A stretch of 64,000 nucleotides of DNA, taken from contig PDTL01000017.1 of assembly GCA_002748835.1 (NCBI GenBank), positions 62,001 through 126,000 of the forward strand. The letters run 5' to 3'. The position numbers and the translations under genes are program-made. Under the pieces are notes generated by a model. That model searched no databases. It saw only the letters and a program-made list of their open reading frames with translations, and was not told where the DNA came from. The stretch comes from Deltaproteobacteria bacterium (GTDB lineage: Bacteria > Desulfobacterota > Desulfobacteria > Desulfobacterales > GCA-2748835). This document shows positions 36,973 to 46,312 of the stretch, one piece after another (within the stretch, counting starts at the first letter, position 1; each line of letters opens with the position of its first letter).

Positions 36973-37546
36973 ACCGCGCCCGAATCAGGGTATCCATGGA
37001 CCATTTGGGCACATGATGCTGCCCTTCAGCATCCCGGTAATACTTTATTCCGCCGTCTGCGCCCACCGGCTCGATCACGGGAAATTCTTTAGGATATCCC
37101 AACGCCAGCACCAGACAGCAGGTTTCGGTCTCAGAAAGGTCAAACAGCCGCCCCACCTGTTTGGGATTAAAGGAGCCGATCATGCATCCGGCAATGCCGT
37201 TTTCCCGGGCCCCCAGGAGCAGGGTCTGGGCAGCAATACCGGTATCCCAGTCCACAAACCGACCCCGTTTTCCTTCACAGCAGATGGCCACATACGCGGC
37301 AGGACGCGACCCTTTTTCCGGGCCTTTCCAGTCTTTCAGGTAAGCAGCCCAGCCCAGCAGGTGAAACAAGTGTTCGTTCAGTCCGGGATCTGTTGACAAC
37401 ACATACCGGAGGGGCTGAAGGTTTCCGGCAGACGGGCACAGCCGCACCAGGCTGACCAGGTCTTCAAGAACCGCCAGCGGGATCCTGCGATCTTCTTCAA
37501 ACCGCCGGCAGCTCCGGCTGGCCGATACCAATTCCTTGAGCGTCAT
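36962..37546 (-). CDS. Nitroreductase family protein
   Basis: 194 residues. FMN-binding features are SRSCRRFEEDRRIP at the N-terminus, RLCPSAGNLQPLRYVL, GIAAQTLLLGARENGIAGCM and ALGYPKE. These are standard for the NfsA/FRP-type flavin fold. The substrate is unknown. The gene overlaps rdgB by one base (TGATG) and AmpG by 11 bases, so the three are probably one transcript. Confidence 0.88.
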   Translation of the reverse strand: MTLKELVSASRSCRRFEEDRRIPLAVLEDLVSLVRLCPSAGNLQPLRYVLSTDPGLNEHLFHLLGWAAYLKDWKGPEKGSRPAAYVAICCEGKRGRFVDWDTGIAAQTLLLGARENGIAGCMIGSFNPKQVGRLFDLSETETCCLVLALGYPKEFPVIEPVGADGGIKYYRDAEGQHHVPKWSMDTLIRARYGA

Positions 37547-38214
37547 CAGTGGCAGCCTCCCTTGCAGTCAAACGGGGCCCACTTGGGCATATTCTGATCC
37601 AGCCATTTCAGCACCTTGTCAAACTCATCCGTAACTTCCTGCAGGGCTTTACCCCGATGACTGATCTGATTTTTTTCTTCCGGTGACAGCTCGGAAAAGG
37701 TTTTATTCAGTGCCGGGTAATAAAAAATCGGATCATACCCGAACCCACCATTTCCGCTGGGCGCGGTGGCCAACTCGCCTTCACAGCGCCCTTCATACGT
37801 CAGGGCCGGACCTGTGGGCACGGCAATGGAAATCACGCATTCAAATGCGGCCTTCCGGTTTTCCACACCGTCCATTTCGCTGAGCAACCGTTCCACGCGG
37901 TCTGCATCTGTTTTGGCATCCGGCGCCCCGTAACGGGCCGAATGTACCCCCGGCCGCCCGTTCAGGGCATCCACGCACAGCCCGGAATCATCGGCAAGAG
38001 CTGCCATACCAAGCACCCGCGCTGTAAAACTCGCCTTTTTGTAGGCATTGTCGTCAAACGTCTCCCCATCTTCCACAACCTCTGGGATCGGACCGAAATC
38101 ATCCAGGTTTTTGATATCCACCGGAAAATCCTTGAGCAGGGCCCGCATTTCTTCTGTTTTCCCCTTGTTCCGGGTTGCCAGTACCAATGTCATCCGTTTG
38201 GTTGTATCCGTCAT
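37546..38214 (-). CDS. rdgB: XTP/dITP diphosphatase (RdgB/HAM1)
   Basis: 222 residues. LVLATRNKGKTEEM, ETFDDNAYKKA, LADDSGLCVDALNGRPGVHSA and SGNGGFGYDPIF identify the nucleotide-pool-cleansing pyrophosphatase. It is about 20 residues longer than E. coli RdgB. The extra C-terminal tail after DKVLKWL ends in FDCKGGCH, a Cys/His group that might bind metal. Confidence 0.94.
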   Translation of the reverse strand: MTDTTKRMTLVLATRNKGKTEEMRALLKDFPVDIKNLDDFGPIPEVVEDGETFDDNAYKKASFTARVLGMAALADDSGLCVDALNGRPGVHSARYGAPDAKTDADRVERLLSEMDGVENRKAAFECVISIAVPTGPALTYEGRCEGELATAPSGNGGFGYDPIFYYPALNKTFSELSPEEKNQISHRGKALQEVTDEFDKVLKWLDQNMPKWAPFDCKGGCH

Positions 38215-38361
38215 CCGTTGTGCTTCCTTTCATGCTATCTACCGCCCTTGATCATCCCGTCTGTCAGGAGCACACTATACTGGCTGCTTGATTGATTGTA
38301 AAGCCATCTGTCCGAAACCGAGCCTGCCGTTATTTCAGCCACTTCCCTATACCAAAAACCC

Positions 38362-38389
38362 TTTACAGTCGATTCACGGCTGATATATA
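38362..38389 (+). promoter_or_regulatory. Possible sigma-70 promoter of iorAB
   Basis: TTTACA (38362-38367) and TATATA (38384-38389) are spaced by 16 bases in the 256-base gap between divergent rdgB and iorA. They would give a leader of about 75 bases. The match is moderate and the region is AT-rich, so it may be chance. Confidence 0.35.
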
Positions 38390-38470
38390 GAGTCTTAAGC
38401 AAAACAAACAGCGTCGCGTACACAGTGATGTATTTAAATTTTATCAATTTCAGAAAGTTAGGATGGTATC

Positions 38471-40321
38471 ATGCACAAACTATTGAATGGGCAGCCCGGC
38501 GATACCGCAATCATGCTGGGTAACGAAGCCATTGCCAGAGGGGCGCTTGAAGCGGGTGTGGCGTTTGCGTCCACCTACCCTGGAACCCCCTCATCAGAAC
38601 TGGCCCTGAACCTGTTTCAGATATCCCAGGAAACCGATCTCTATTTCGAGTATTCGATCAACGAAAAAGTCGCTCTTGAGGTTTCTGCAGCGGCTGCCAA
38701 TGCCGGCGTGCGCAGCCTGTGCATGATGAAGCACGTGGGCGTCAACGTCGCGGCAGACGTGCTCATGACGCTGGCTTATATCGGCGTCAAAGGCGGTCTG
38801 GTCCTGCTTACGGCAGATGATCCATTCATGTTTTCCAGCCAGAACGAGCAGGATAACCGGTATTATGGAAAACTGGCCGGCCTTCCCGTGGTGGAGCCCT
38901 CTTCGGTTGAAGAAGCCAAATCCATGATGACATACGCATTTGAGCTTTCCGAAAAACTCCAGGAACCCGTTATTTTCCGGACCACAACACGAATCAACCA
39001 TTCCACGGACACCGTCAGCCTGGGTGAGCTGGCCCCGCGCAACCCCAAGGGAGACTTTCAGAAAGATCCCATGCGTTATGTCTGCGTGCCTGCGGTTTCC
39101 CGCCAGCTCCATGTGAAACTGCTAAAAAACCTGGCAGACGCCGAAGCACTCTCAGAAATCTCACCGCTCAATATCCAGACCGGCGACGGCCCGTTTGGCA
39201 TCATCTGCAATGGTATCAGCTATGCTTACGCCCTTGATGCGGTTAAAGATCTGGGCATTGAAGATACGGCGGCAATCCTTCGCATCGGCTTTTCCAACCC
39301 CCTGCCCAGAAAAAAGATTCAGGCGTTTTTAAAAGACCGAACAGCTGCGCTTATCATCGAAGAAGGTGAGCCGTTCATGGAAGAGGCGGTCAAGGCCATT
39401 GCCCAGGAAGCCGGTCTGACACTCTCCATTGCCGGCAAGCGGGAGGATCTTTTCTCACGGCTCTATGAATATGATCCGGCCATGGTCAGAAACACCATCG
39501 CAGCCTATTTTGATATCCCCCATACGCCCAATGAACCGGTTGACTGCTCGGATTTCCCGGCCATCCCCAACCGTCCGCCCAACTTGTGTGCCGGGTGCTC
39601 GCATCGGGCCACCTTTTATGTGGTGAAAAAAGCCACCGAAGGCATGAATGTCATGCATCCGTCTGATATCGGCTGTTACACCTTAGGGTTCCTGCCGCCG
39701 CTGGGCATGGGTGATTTTGTCCTGTGCATGGGCGCATCCACGGGTACGTCCTGTGGGTTTTCCAAGGTAACGGACAAAAAAGTGGTCGCTTATGTAGGGG
39801 ATTCCACTTTTTTTCATTCCGCCATGTCCGGCCTGATCAACGCGGTCTTCAACAACCACAACCTGACCCTGATCATCCTGGACAACCGGACCACGGCCAT
39901 GACCGGCCATCAGCCCAACCCGGGTGTAGACATGACCGAACTGAACCTGCCCGGTTACCATTCAGTGGATATCGAAGCCGTGGTCAAAGCCATCGGCGTT
40001 CCCCATGTCTGTGTGATCAAGCCCTACAATATCAAAAAGAGCATCAAGGCCGTACGGGAAGCGGTGGAATTTGACGGGGTATCGGTCGTCATTGCCAAGG
40101 AAAAATGCGTGCTGTACGCGAAAAGTCTCAAACAGCTCCGCGGCAAGGTCTTCACCATCAATGACAAATGCAAGAATCACCGGGACTGCATCAACGAGCT
40201 GGCCTGCCCGGCGTTTTACGTGGAAAACGGCCGTGTGCAGATCAACCCGGATCTCTGCGTGGGCTGTTCCATCTGTGCACAAATCTGCCCGGAACATGCC
40301 ATTTCACCCCTGAAAAACTAA
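38471..40321 (+). CDS. iorA: Indolepyruvate:ferredoxin oxidoreductase, alpha subunit
   Basis: 616 residues. It contains pyrimidine-binding and thiamine-diphosphate domains (AFASTYPGTPSSELAL at the N-terminus; Cys motif LCAGCSHRATFY; VVAYVGDSTFFHS and the ThDP/Mg region ILDNRTTAMTGHQPNPG). The C-terminal 2[4Fe-4S] domain has CKNHRDCINELACP and CVGCSICAQICPEHAI. Oxidises aryl pyruvates from aromatic amino acids to aryl-acetyl-CoA, reducing ferredoxin. An AGGATGG precedes the ATG. iorB follows, completing the complex. Confidence 0.95.
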   Translation: MHKLLNGQPGDTAIMLGNEAIARGALEAGVAFASTYPGTPSSELALNLFQISQETDLYFEYSINEKVALEVSAAAANAGVRSLCMMKHVGVNVAADVLMTLAYIGVKGGLVLLTADDPFMFSSQNEQDNRYYGKLAGLPVVEPSSVEEAKSMMTYAFELSEKLQEPVIFRTTTRINHSTDTVSLGELAPRNPKGDFQKDPMRYVCVPAVSRQLHVKLLKNLADAEALSEISPLNIQTGDGPFGIICNGISYAYALDAVKDLGIEDTAAILRIGFSNPLPRKKIQAFLKDRTAALIIEEGEPFMEEAVKAIAQEAGLTLSIAGKREDLFSRLYEYDPAMVRNTIAAYFDIPHTPNEPVDCSDFPAIPNRPPNLCAGCSHRATFYVVKKATEGMNVMHPSDIGCYTLGFLPPLGMGDFVLCMGASTGTSCGFSKVTDKKVVAYVGDSTFFHSAMSGLINAVFNNHNLTLIILDNRTTAMTGHQPNPGVDMTELNLPGYHSVDIEAVVKAIGVPHVCVIKPYNIKKSIKAVREAVEFDGVSVVIAKEKCVLYAKSLKQLRGKVFTINDKCKNHRDCINELACPAFYVENGRVQINPDLCVGCSICAQICPEHAISPLKN

Positions 40322-40368
40322 CCCATCGCAAGCCGGCCGTACATGGGCTGGATAAGGATAAAATAGCT

Positions 40369-40968
40369 ATGGATACCAAACGACTGATCATCGTCGCAGT
40401 AGGCGGGCAGGGTAACCTGCTGGCATCCCGAATTCTCTGCGAGGCCGCCCTGCTTTCAGGCGTGCCAGTACATATGAGTGAAATCCACGGCATGGCCCAG
40501 CGTGGCGGCGTCGTGGAATCGGCCATTGTGTTCGGAGATGCGAAAAGCACCATTATTTCAGATGGGGAAGCGGATCTGTTTGTGAGTTTCGAACCCTCTG
40601 AAGCCCTGCGCGCGCTTAACAAATGCAGCAAAGAGACCGTCGCCATCACCAACTTAGAACCCCTGCCCCCCTTTACGGTCGGTATCGGCAAAGGGGTCTA
40701 CCCGGATATTGATGAGATGAAATCTCTGCTGGCTGAACGGACAAAAAAACTGATTGCCTTTGATGCCACCGGTCTTGCCAAGGAAGCCGGAAATGTCATG
40801 GCCCTCAACATGGTGCTTGTCGGGGCCCTGATTCAGACGGCAATCCTGCCGATTTCAGCGGACAGTGTCCGGGAAGCCATCCGCAAAGGGATGAAGCCCG
40901 CACTGGTTGACATGAACCTGAAAGCGTTTAATCTTGGATTTGATGCTGCGGAAAAAATGGCAACTTAA
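40369..40968 (+). CDS. iorB: Indolepyruvate:ferredoxin oxidoreductase, beta subunit
   Basis: 199 residues from the ATG at 40369, with AAGGAT upstream; the longer frame from 40168 lies in iorA. IIVAVGGQGNLLASRILCEA and SEIHGMAQRGGVVESAI are signatures of the gamma-type subunit domain of 2-oxoacid:ferredoxin oxidoreductases. It forms the complex with IorA. Confidence 0.94.
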   Translation: MDTKRLIIVAVGGQGNLLASRILCEAALLSGVPVHMSEIHGMAQRGGVVESAIVFGDAKSTIISDGEADLFVSFEPSEALRALNKCSKETVAITNLEPLPPFTVGIGKGVYPDIDEMKSLLAERTKKLIAFDATGLAKEAGNVMALNMVLVGALIQTAILPISADSVREAIRKGMKPALVDMNLKAFNLGFDAAEKMAT

Positions 40969-40976
40969 CTGAAAAC

Positions 40977-41023
40977 AGGGGCGGACACGGACATGGCAAC
41001 GTCAGTTGCCCATGTCTGCCCCT
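40977..41023. terminator. Convergent terminator between iorB and pyrF
   Basis: A long imperfect inverted repeat. AGGGGC (40977 onward) pairs with GCCCCT near 41018, with inner arms GACATGG-CAAC and GTTG-CCCATGTC around a GTCA loop. It lies in the 80-base gap between two converging genes and is suited to stop both. Confidence 0.65.
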
Positions 41024-41048
41024 TTAACACCACTGGATTTAAATTCAA

Positions 41049-41774
41049 TCAAGCGCTCCCGCTGGCAATCTCCGCCGCCACCCGATCCGCCGCAGCCACC
41101 GGATCATCCGCATTTCGGATGGGCCGCCCAATCACAAGGTAGTCTGCGCCATTGGCCACGGCTTCAGCAGGTGTCAGCACCCTGGCCTGATCATCCGTGC
41201 CCACGCCTTCCCACGCCGGCCGAATACCCGGCGTCATCGCCAGAAAGCCCGCTGGCGCCTCCCGCTTAATCCCCGGTGCTTCATGCCCGGAACAGATCAC
41301 GCCGCTGCACCCGGCGGCCATGGCTTGCCGCGCGCGTTTTGTCACCAGCGCGTTCACATCATCCGCATAGGGAGAGGCAAAGCCTGCCACGGAAAGATCC
41401 CTTTCATGGATACTGGTCAGCACCGTAACCCCCAGGATACCGATCCGGCCCTGGGCATGGCTTACCGCTGCCGCCAGCATGGCCGTCTGCTCGCCGCAAT
41501 GCACCGTGATAAAATCGGCCCCCAGACCTGCGGCCCGGGATACAGCCTTTCCCACAGTTGCCGGGATATCGTGCAGTTTTAGATCCAGAAAAATGTTTGC
41601 ATCTGTCCGTTTCCGGATCCATCGCACCATGTCCGGTCCGGCTTCGATAAACAGCTCCAGCCCCACCTTGAACATGCCCACATGCCCGTCCAGCAACTCA
41701 ACCAGCTGTTCGGCGGCCTCCCTTGTCGGCACGTCCAGAGGGAATACAATCCTGTCATGACCGCTGCCTGCCAT
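41049..41774 (-). CDS. pyrF: Orotidine 5'-phosphate decarboxylase
   Basis: 241 residues. IVFPLDVPTREAAEQL, the catalytic Asp-Lys-Asp group FLDLKLHDIPATVG, TVLTSI and GIRPA mark the last enzyme of UMP synthesis. It follows rfbB by 18 bases. Confidence 0.95.
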   Translation of the reverse strand: MAGSGHDRIVFPLDVPTREAAEQLVELLDGHVGMFKVGLELFIEAGPDMVRWIRKRTDANIFLDLKLHDIPATVGKAVSRAAGLGADFITVHCGEQTAMLAAAVSHAQGRIGILGVTVLTSIHERDLSVAGFASPYADDVNALVTKRARQAMAAGCSGVICSGHEAPGIKREAPAGFLAMTPGIRPAWEGVGTDDQARVLTPAEAVANGADYLVIGRPIRNADDPVAAADRVAAEIASGSA

Positions 41775-41792
41775 ACTGTCTCCTGTTTCCTC

Positions 41793-42842
41793 TTATTCAT
41801 ACTGGGTTTCGATCCACCGCCGGTATTCACCGCTTTGCACCCGATCCACCCACTCCGGATGGGCAACATACCAGTCAAGGGTCTTTTCGATGCCGCTTGA
41901 AAACGATTCTAATGGCGTCCACCCCAATTCGTTTTTAATTTTGGACGCATCAATGGCATACCGCTGATCATGACCGGGCCTGTCTTTGACAAACCGGATC
42001 AGGTCCCGTCTTGGCGCCCCGCCGGATCTTCCCAGCCGCCGATCCAGGGCATCACAAATGGTCTCCACCACCTGGAGATTCGGAATTTCACAGTTACCAC
42101 CGATGTTGTAGACTTCTCCTTCCCTCCCTTCCTGCAGAATCCGGTAGATCGCATGACAGTGGTCGGTCACATACAACCAGTCCCGGATATTTTTGCCATC
42201 TCCGTACACCGGCAGCGGCTTTCCTTCCATGGCATTGAGCAGCATCAGGGGGATCAGCTTTTCCGGGAACTGGTAAGGGCCGTAATTATTGGAACAGTTG
42301 GAGATGGTGTACGGCAGTCCGTAAGTATGCCCGTATGCCCTGACAAAATGATCTGATGACGCTTTGGATGCCGAATACGGGCTGTTGGGCTGATAGGGCG
42401 TGGTTTCCGTAAAAAAGCCAGTTGGGCCAAGGGATCCATAGACCTCGTCCGTGCTCACATGATGGAATCTTCGGATCTGATCCCCCTGTGCCCGGGCCGC
42501 TTCGAGAAGCGAAAAAGTCCCCACCACGTTCGACGTCACAAACGCGGCAGGCCCGGTAATGGAACGGTCCACATGGGACTCTGCCGCAAAATGACACACG
42601 GTATCCACCCGGTATTCACGGATGATCCGCATCATTTCATTCCGATCAATGATATCAACGGTTTCAAGCCGGTACCGGTCTGAATAGGTTTCGGTAATAT
42701 CTGCGAGACTCTCCGGATTTCCAGCATAGGTCAGTTTATCCACATTCACCACCCTGCCCGAAAAACCGGCGGTTTCAAACAGGTACCGGATAAAGTTAGC
42801 CCCGATAAATCCACAGCCGCCGGTGACCAGAATCGATTCCAT
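41793..42842 (-). CDS. rfbB: dTDP-glucose 4,6-dehydratase
   Basis: 349 residues from the ATG at 42842, with GGAG seven bases upstream; an ATG at 42881 would add an unlikely Arg-rich tail. The Rossmann motif [29 protein letters not shown] and catalytic [10 protein letters not shown] are intact. Supplies dTDP-4-keto-6-deoxyglucose for surface glycans. The other rfb genes are not adjacent. Confidence 0.93.
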   Translation of the reverse strand: MESILVTGGCGFIGANFIRYLFETAGFSGRVVNVDKLTYAGNPESLADITETYSDRYRLETVDIIDRNEMMRIIREYRVDTVCHFAAESHVDRSITGPAAFVTSNVVGTFSLLEAARAQGDQIRRFHHVSTDEVYGSLGPTGFFTETTPYQPNSPYSASKASSDHFVRAYGHTYGLPYTISNCSNNYGPYQFPEKLIPLMLLNAMEGKPLPVYGDGKNIRDWLYVTDHCHAIYRILQEGREGEVYNIGGNCEIPNLQVVETICDALDRRLGRSGGAPRRDLIRFVKDRPGHDQRYAIDASKIKNELGWTPLESFSSGIEKTLDWYVAHPEWVDRVQSGEYRRWIETQYE

Positions 42843-42905
42843 ACCTTCTCTCCTTCTACGATTGACACCCCGTCTGAACACCCCTTGTCCCTGACGTATT
42901 TCTCA

Positions 42906-42943
42906 GAATCTGATGCTCTATGCATATAGCATACCTCAGATTC
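42906..42943. promoter_or_regulatory. Nested inverted repeat between rfbB and the CheD-HDOD gene
   Basis: GAATCTGA (42906-42913) is repeated inversely as TCAGATTC (42936-42943). It encloses an 18-base near-palindrome TGCT-C-TATGCATA-T-AGCA (42914-42931). It lies in the 235-base divergent intergenic region and could be an operator or a structured leader of rfbB. No regulator is identified. Confidence 0.4.
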
Positions 42944-43004
42944 AAGATCCATCATTATGTCCGCGTGCCCATCCGGTGGTTTTACCCTACAGGAAACTTT
43001 GCTA

Positions 43005-43034
43005 TTGAAGTAATGCATCATCCAATGGTATATA
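43005..43034 (+). promoter_or_regulatory. Possible sigma-70 promoter of the CheD-HDOD gene
   Basis: TTGAAG (43005-43010) and TATATA (43029-43034) with an 18-base spacer, about 45 bases before the start codon. The -10 is only a fair match and the surrounding region is AT-rich. Confidence 0.35.
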
Positions 43035-43077
43035 GTAAAATTTACAAATAATTAAAGGTTGTTTTATTTCACAAGCT

Positions 43078-44436
43078 ATGAATCCTAATTCAAAATACCA
43101 TGTTGTATCCGGCGCTTACCACATCGCGACCCGGCGGGACATCACACTTGAAGCGTTTCTGGGAACCTGCGTCGGTGTTGCCATTTCAGACCCGGTTAAC
43201 GGCGTGGGCGGTCTCATCCACCTGCTGCTACCGGAACCAGTCTCACAGACATCCATTGATACCCCTGAAAAATATGCATCCACAGGGCTTCCCATTTTTA
43301 TCCAGGCGCTCCTTGATTCAGGGGCTGAAACAAAGAACATGACCGCCACAGTGGCTGGCGGCGCCCTTATCCGGCCAATCAGCAGGCAGGATATCTACCT
43401 GAATATTGGTGGGCGCACGGCCGAAGTGGCCCTCAATCTACTTCAGTCGGTCGGCATTCACGTTGAAACGGCTGAAACCGGCGGCTTCACTACCTCCTGC
43501 CTGGAACTGGACCTGTCAACATTCGATACCCGTATCCTTCCCAGTTTTGATGAGACAGAAACCCGCAGCCTTTCCTTTACACCGCCCACAGCTGATGAAA
43601 TTAGAACCGCAGTGGAACGGCTCTCTCCGATCCCCCAGTCGGTCCTTTGCATCATGAACATGCTGGATGAGGACCGTTTCAACTTCACTGAAATTGCCGA
43701 TGAAGCCCGAAAAGACCAGGTCATCACAGCAAAAACCCTTCACCTATGCAACACGGCCATTTTTTCCTGCAGACGCAGAATCGATTCCCTGGATGACGCG
43801 CTGATACTGCTCGGTCAGGACGCATTCTACAAACTTATCATTTCTGCCTTTATTAACCGTTTTTTTGAGCAGTCCGATGCCGGCTACTCCCTGTGTAAGG
43901 GCGGCCTGTATCATCATGCAATCGGAACCGCCCTGATCGCGGAGAAGCTGTCCGAGTTTACCCAGACCATTTCCCCTGCAACCGCGTATACTGCTGGATT
44001 AATTCACAATATCGGTATGGTCGTACTCGATCAGTACATGGCAAACGCGTTTCCCTTATTTTACCGGGGGCTTCAAAAGAAAGACAGCAATATTCTGTCT
44101 GTTGAAAAGGAGATACTGGGGGTCCACCACTGTGAGGTAGGGGCCATGCTCTGCAGCCTTTGGGGATTTCCAGACAACCTGACCCGAGTTATCGCCTGTC
44201 ATCATACGCCGGACGCGGCTCCATCCCATACGGATCTGATCTCCATCGTCTCTATTTCGGATTTTCTGATGACTCAATTTCACACCGTTCAGGAGCTATC
44301 GCCCCTGTCCCTGGGCGATCTTGAGCATCAGCTCAGTTATATCGGTTTTTCACTGGATCGTTTAGTCGAGCTCATCGATATGATACCGATCCAGTTTTTT
44401 GGAAATACACAACGCGAGCCGGTCCGATTGGCTTAG
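43078..44436 (+). CDS. CheD-HDOD fusion protein
   Basis: 452 residues in two domains. Residues ~1-155 look like CheD, the chemoreceptor glutamine deamidase/phosphatase partner: FLGTCVGVAISDP with the catalytic Cys at residue 31, GLIHLLLPEP with His48, GAL and GGRTAEVALNLLQSVGI. Residues ~185-440 are an HDOD domain, the output module of many signalling proteins: LSPIPQSVLCIMNML, DQVITAKTLHLCNTAIF, AYTAGLIHNIGMVVLDQY, VHHCEVGAMLCSLWGFPDNL. It keeps some but not all HD-phosphohydrolase His/Asp residues, as HDOD proteins do. A link between chemotaxis and a second signal is inferred. No che genes are nearby. The ribosome-binding site is weak. Confidence 0.82.
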   Translation: MNPNSKYHVVSGAYHIATRRDITLEAFLGTCVGVAISDPVNGVGGLIHLLLPEPVSQTSIDTPEKYASTGLPIFIQALLDSGAETKNMTATVAGGALIRPISRQDIYLNIGGRTAEVALNLLQSVGIHVETAETGGFTTSCLELDLSTFDTRILPSFDETETRSLSFTPPTADEIRTAVERLSPIPQSVLCIMNMLDEDRFNFTEIADEARKDQVITAKTLHLCNTAIFSCRRRIDSLDDALILLGQDAFYKLIISAFINRFFEQSDAGYSLCKGGLYHHAIGTALIAEKLSEFTQTISPATAYTAGLIHNIGMVVLDQYMANAFPLFYRGLQKKDSNILSVEKEILGVHHCEVGAMLCSLWGFPDNLTRVIACHHTPDAAPSHTDLISIVSISDFLMTQFHTVQELSPLSLGDLEHQLSYIGFSLDRLVELIDMIPIQFFGNTQREPVRLA

Positions 44437-44482
44437 CCCTGAAAGCTCAAAAGAAACAGCTATTCTGACGGAGTTTAACGTC

Positions 44483-45901
44483 ATGGGACTCTCATCAGCA
44501 CAGCAGGCCCAACTCAAAGCCTTGCCTGGAATTGACCAGCTTCTGCTCCGCATTGAAAAGGCCCGTCCGGATACAGATATCCCCAAAAGTATCCGTCTGG
44601 CCGCCGCCCGAAAGGCCGTGGATACGGCCCGGCAACAGATTCTCACCGAAACTTGCCCAGAGACAGTTCTGGATCCTGAATCCCTTGTCACCCGCGGATG
44701 CCAAATCCTTGATGACATGATGCGTCCCAACCTGAGACGGGTGATCAATGCTACCGGCGTGGTGGTGCATACCAACCTGGGCCGTTCCCTGCTTCCGGAA
44801 ACGGCCATGGATCATATCCGGGCCATTGGCAGGCGGTATTCAAATCTGGAGTTCGATCTTTCGTCCGGGAAACGGGGCCTCCGGTATACGGCGGTTGAAG
44901 ATCTGCTGTGCGAGCTCACCGGCGCAGATGCGGCCATAGTGGTGAACAACAATGCTGCAGCCGTGCTCCTTTCCCTTGAAACCCTTGCAAAAGGCCGAGA
45001 CGTCATTGTTTCCCGCGGTGAGCTGGTCGAAATCGGTGGATCGTTCCGAATTCCGGATGTCATGACTCGAAGCGGCTGTACGCTCAGAGAAGTCGGCACC
45101 ACCAACCGCACCCATCTCCAGGATTACGCAGCCGCTATCCATGCATCTACCGGGCTGCTGCTCAAAGTACACACCAGTAATTTCAGCGTGGTCGGTTTCA
45201 CAAAAGCAGTCACCCTGGAGGCGCTGGTCGGTCTGGGAAAAGAAACCGGACTACCTGTCATGGAGGATCTGGGAAGCGGCACCCTGATCGATTTTTCCCG
45301 GTACGGTCTGGTCAAGGAACCCACTGTGGCAGAATCGGTGCGTGCTGGCGTAGACATTGTCACCTTTAGCGGCGACAAGCTGCTGGGCGGCCCCCAGGCC
45401 GGCATCATCCTCGGCTCCCGGAAACATATCCACGCGATCCGCAAAAACCAGATGACCCGAGCCCTGCGCATTGACAAGCTCACCCTGTCCGCCCTTGAAA
45501 TGACACTACGCCTTTACCGGGATGAACCGACCGCCGTTCGATCCATTCCCACCCTGCGGATGCTGACGGTTCCCCTGCAGGAGATTGATGCCGAAGCCCG
45601 CCGCCTCCACCAGCTACTCACAGAAATTGGCGACCCGCGGCTGACAGTCTCCATCGTCGACAAACCGTCAAAGGCTGGCGGTGGCTCGCTCCCCCTTCTC
45701 GAGCTTCCCAGCAGATGTCTGAATGTGGCTGTCAGCGGCATGTCCGCCAACCGGCTTGAAGCATGGCTTCGAACCCAGGCAGATCCCCCTGTGATCGGAC
45801 GCATTGACACAGATGGTTTTTTACTGGATCTCCGGACCCTCCAGCCAGAGGAGCCGGCCCTTATCCGGGATGCATTCAGATCCCTGCTTGCGCAGGTCTG
45901 A
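44483..45901 (+). CDS. selA: L-seryl-tRNA(Sec) selenium transferase
   Basis: 472 residues from the ATG at 44483 (GGAG nine bases upstream); the frame to 44399 overlaps the CheD-HDOD gene. PLP enzyme with INATGVVVHTNLGRSLL, the NNNAAAVLL loop and the Schiff-base Lys in FSGDKLLGGPQAG. Converts seryl-tRNA(Sec) to selenocysteinyl-tRNA(Sec), so the organism most likely makes selenoproteins. No selB, selD or tRNA-Sec lies in the window. Confidence 0.95.
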   Translation: MGLSSAQQAQLKALPGIDQLLLRIEKARPDTDIPKSIRLAAARKAVDTARQQILTETCPETVLDPESLVTRGCQILDDMMRPNLRRVINATGVVVHTNLGRSLLPETAMDHIRAIGRRYSNLEFDLSSGKRGLRYTAVEDLLCELTGADAAIVVNNNAAAVLLSLETLAKGRDVIVSRGELVEIGGSFRIPDVMTRSGCTLREVGTTNRTHLQDYAAAIHASTGLLLKVHTSNFSVVGFTKAVTLEALVGLGKETGLPVMEDLGSGTLIDFSRYGLVKEPTVAESVRAGVDIVTFSGDKLLGGPQAGIILGSRKHIHAIRKNQMTRALRIDKLTLSALEMTLRLYRDEPTAVRSIPTLRMLTVPLQEIDAEARRLHQLLTEIGDPRLTVSIVDKPSKAGGGSLPLLELPSRCLNVAVSGMSANRLEAWLRTQADPPVIGRIDTDGFLLDLRTLQPEEPALIRDAFRSLLAQV

Positions 45902-46066
45902 GCAGATTGACAGCGCCGGCTTGAAATTACCGGTATGATGGTTATTATTAATAGACTTTTTTATACGCCTGTTTCGAAACGTACAGCAGCTGACCTATCA
46001 GCACCCGAACAAGGCGAATATTTTAATGCCCGTTACCCGGAGCAATTGGTTCAGGGAGTATCCAAC

Positions 46067-46312
46067 ATGCCTATCTATGAATTTACCTGCCAGGATTGCG
46101 GCAGCACATTCGAAACGCTGGTGATGAAAAATGATGAACCCACGTGCAAATCCTGTGGCAGCACCAAGGTCAGCAGACTCATGTCTGCCTGCGGATTTGT
46201 CAGCAAAGGTATCGGAGCGGCTCCCGGTACGACCGAAACGGTAAAAACGTCTGCGGGAACCTCTGCCTGTTCAGGCTGTACCGCCACCAGCTGCAGCTCC
46301 TGCGGGGCATAA
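46067..46312 (+). CDS. FmdB-type zinc ribbon protein
   Basis: 81 residues from the ATG at 46067, preceded by GGGAG. MPIYEFTCQDCGSTFE, then TCKSCGSTKVSRLMS, gives a four-Cys zinc ribbon of the FmdB/putative regulatory protein family. The Ser/Cys-rich tail (CSGCTATSCSSCGA) adds five more Cys. Its stop overlaps the cobA-hemD start (TAATG), so the two are translationally coupled. Role unknown. Confidence 0.88.
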   Translation: MPIYEFTCQDCGSTFETLVMKNDEPTCKSCGSTKVSRLMSACGFVSKGIGAAPGTTETVKTSAGTSACSGCTATSCSSCGA

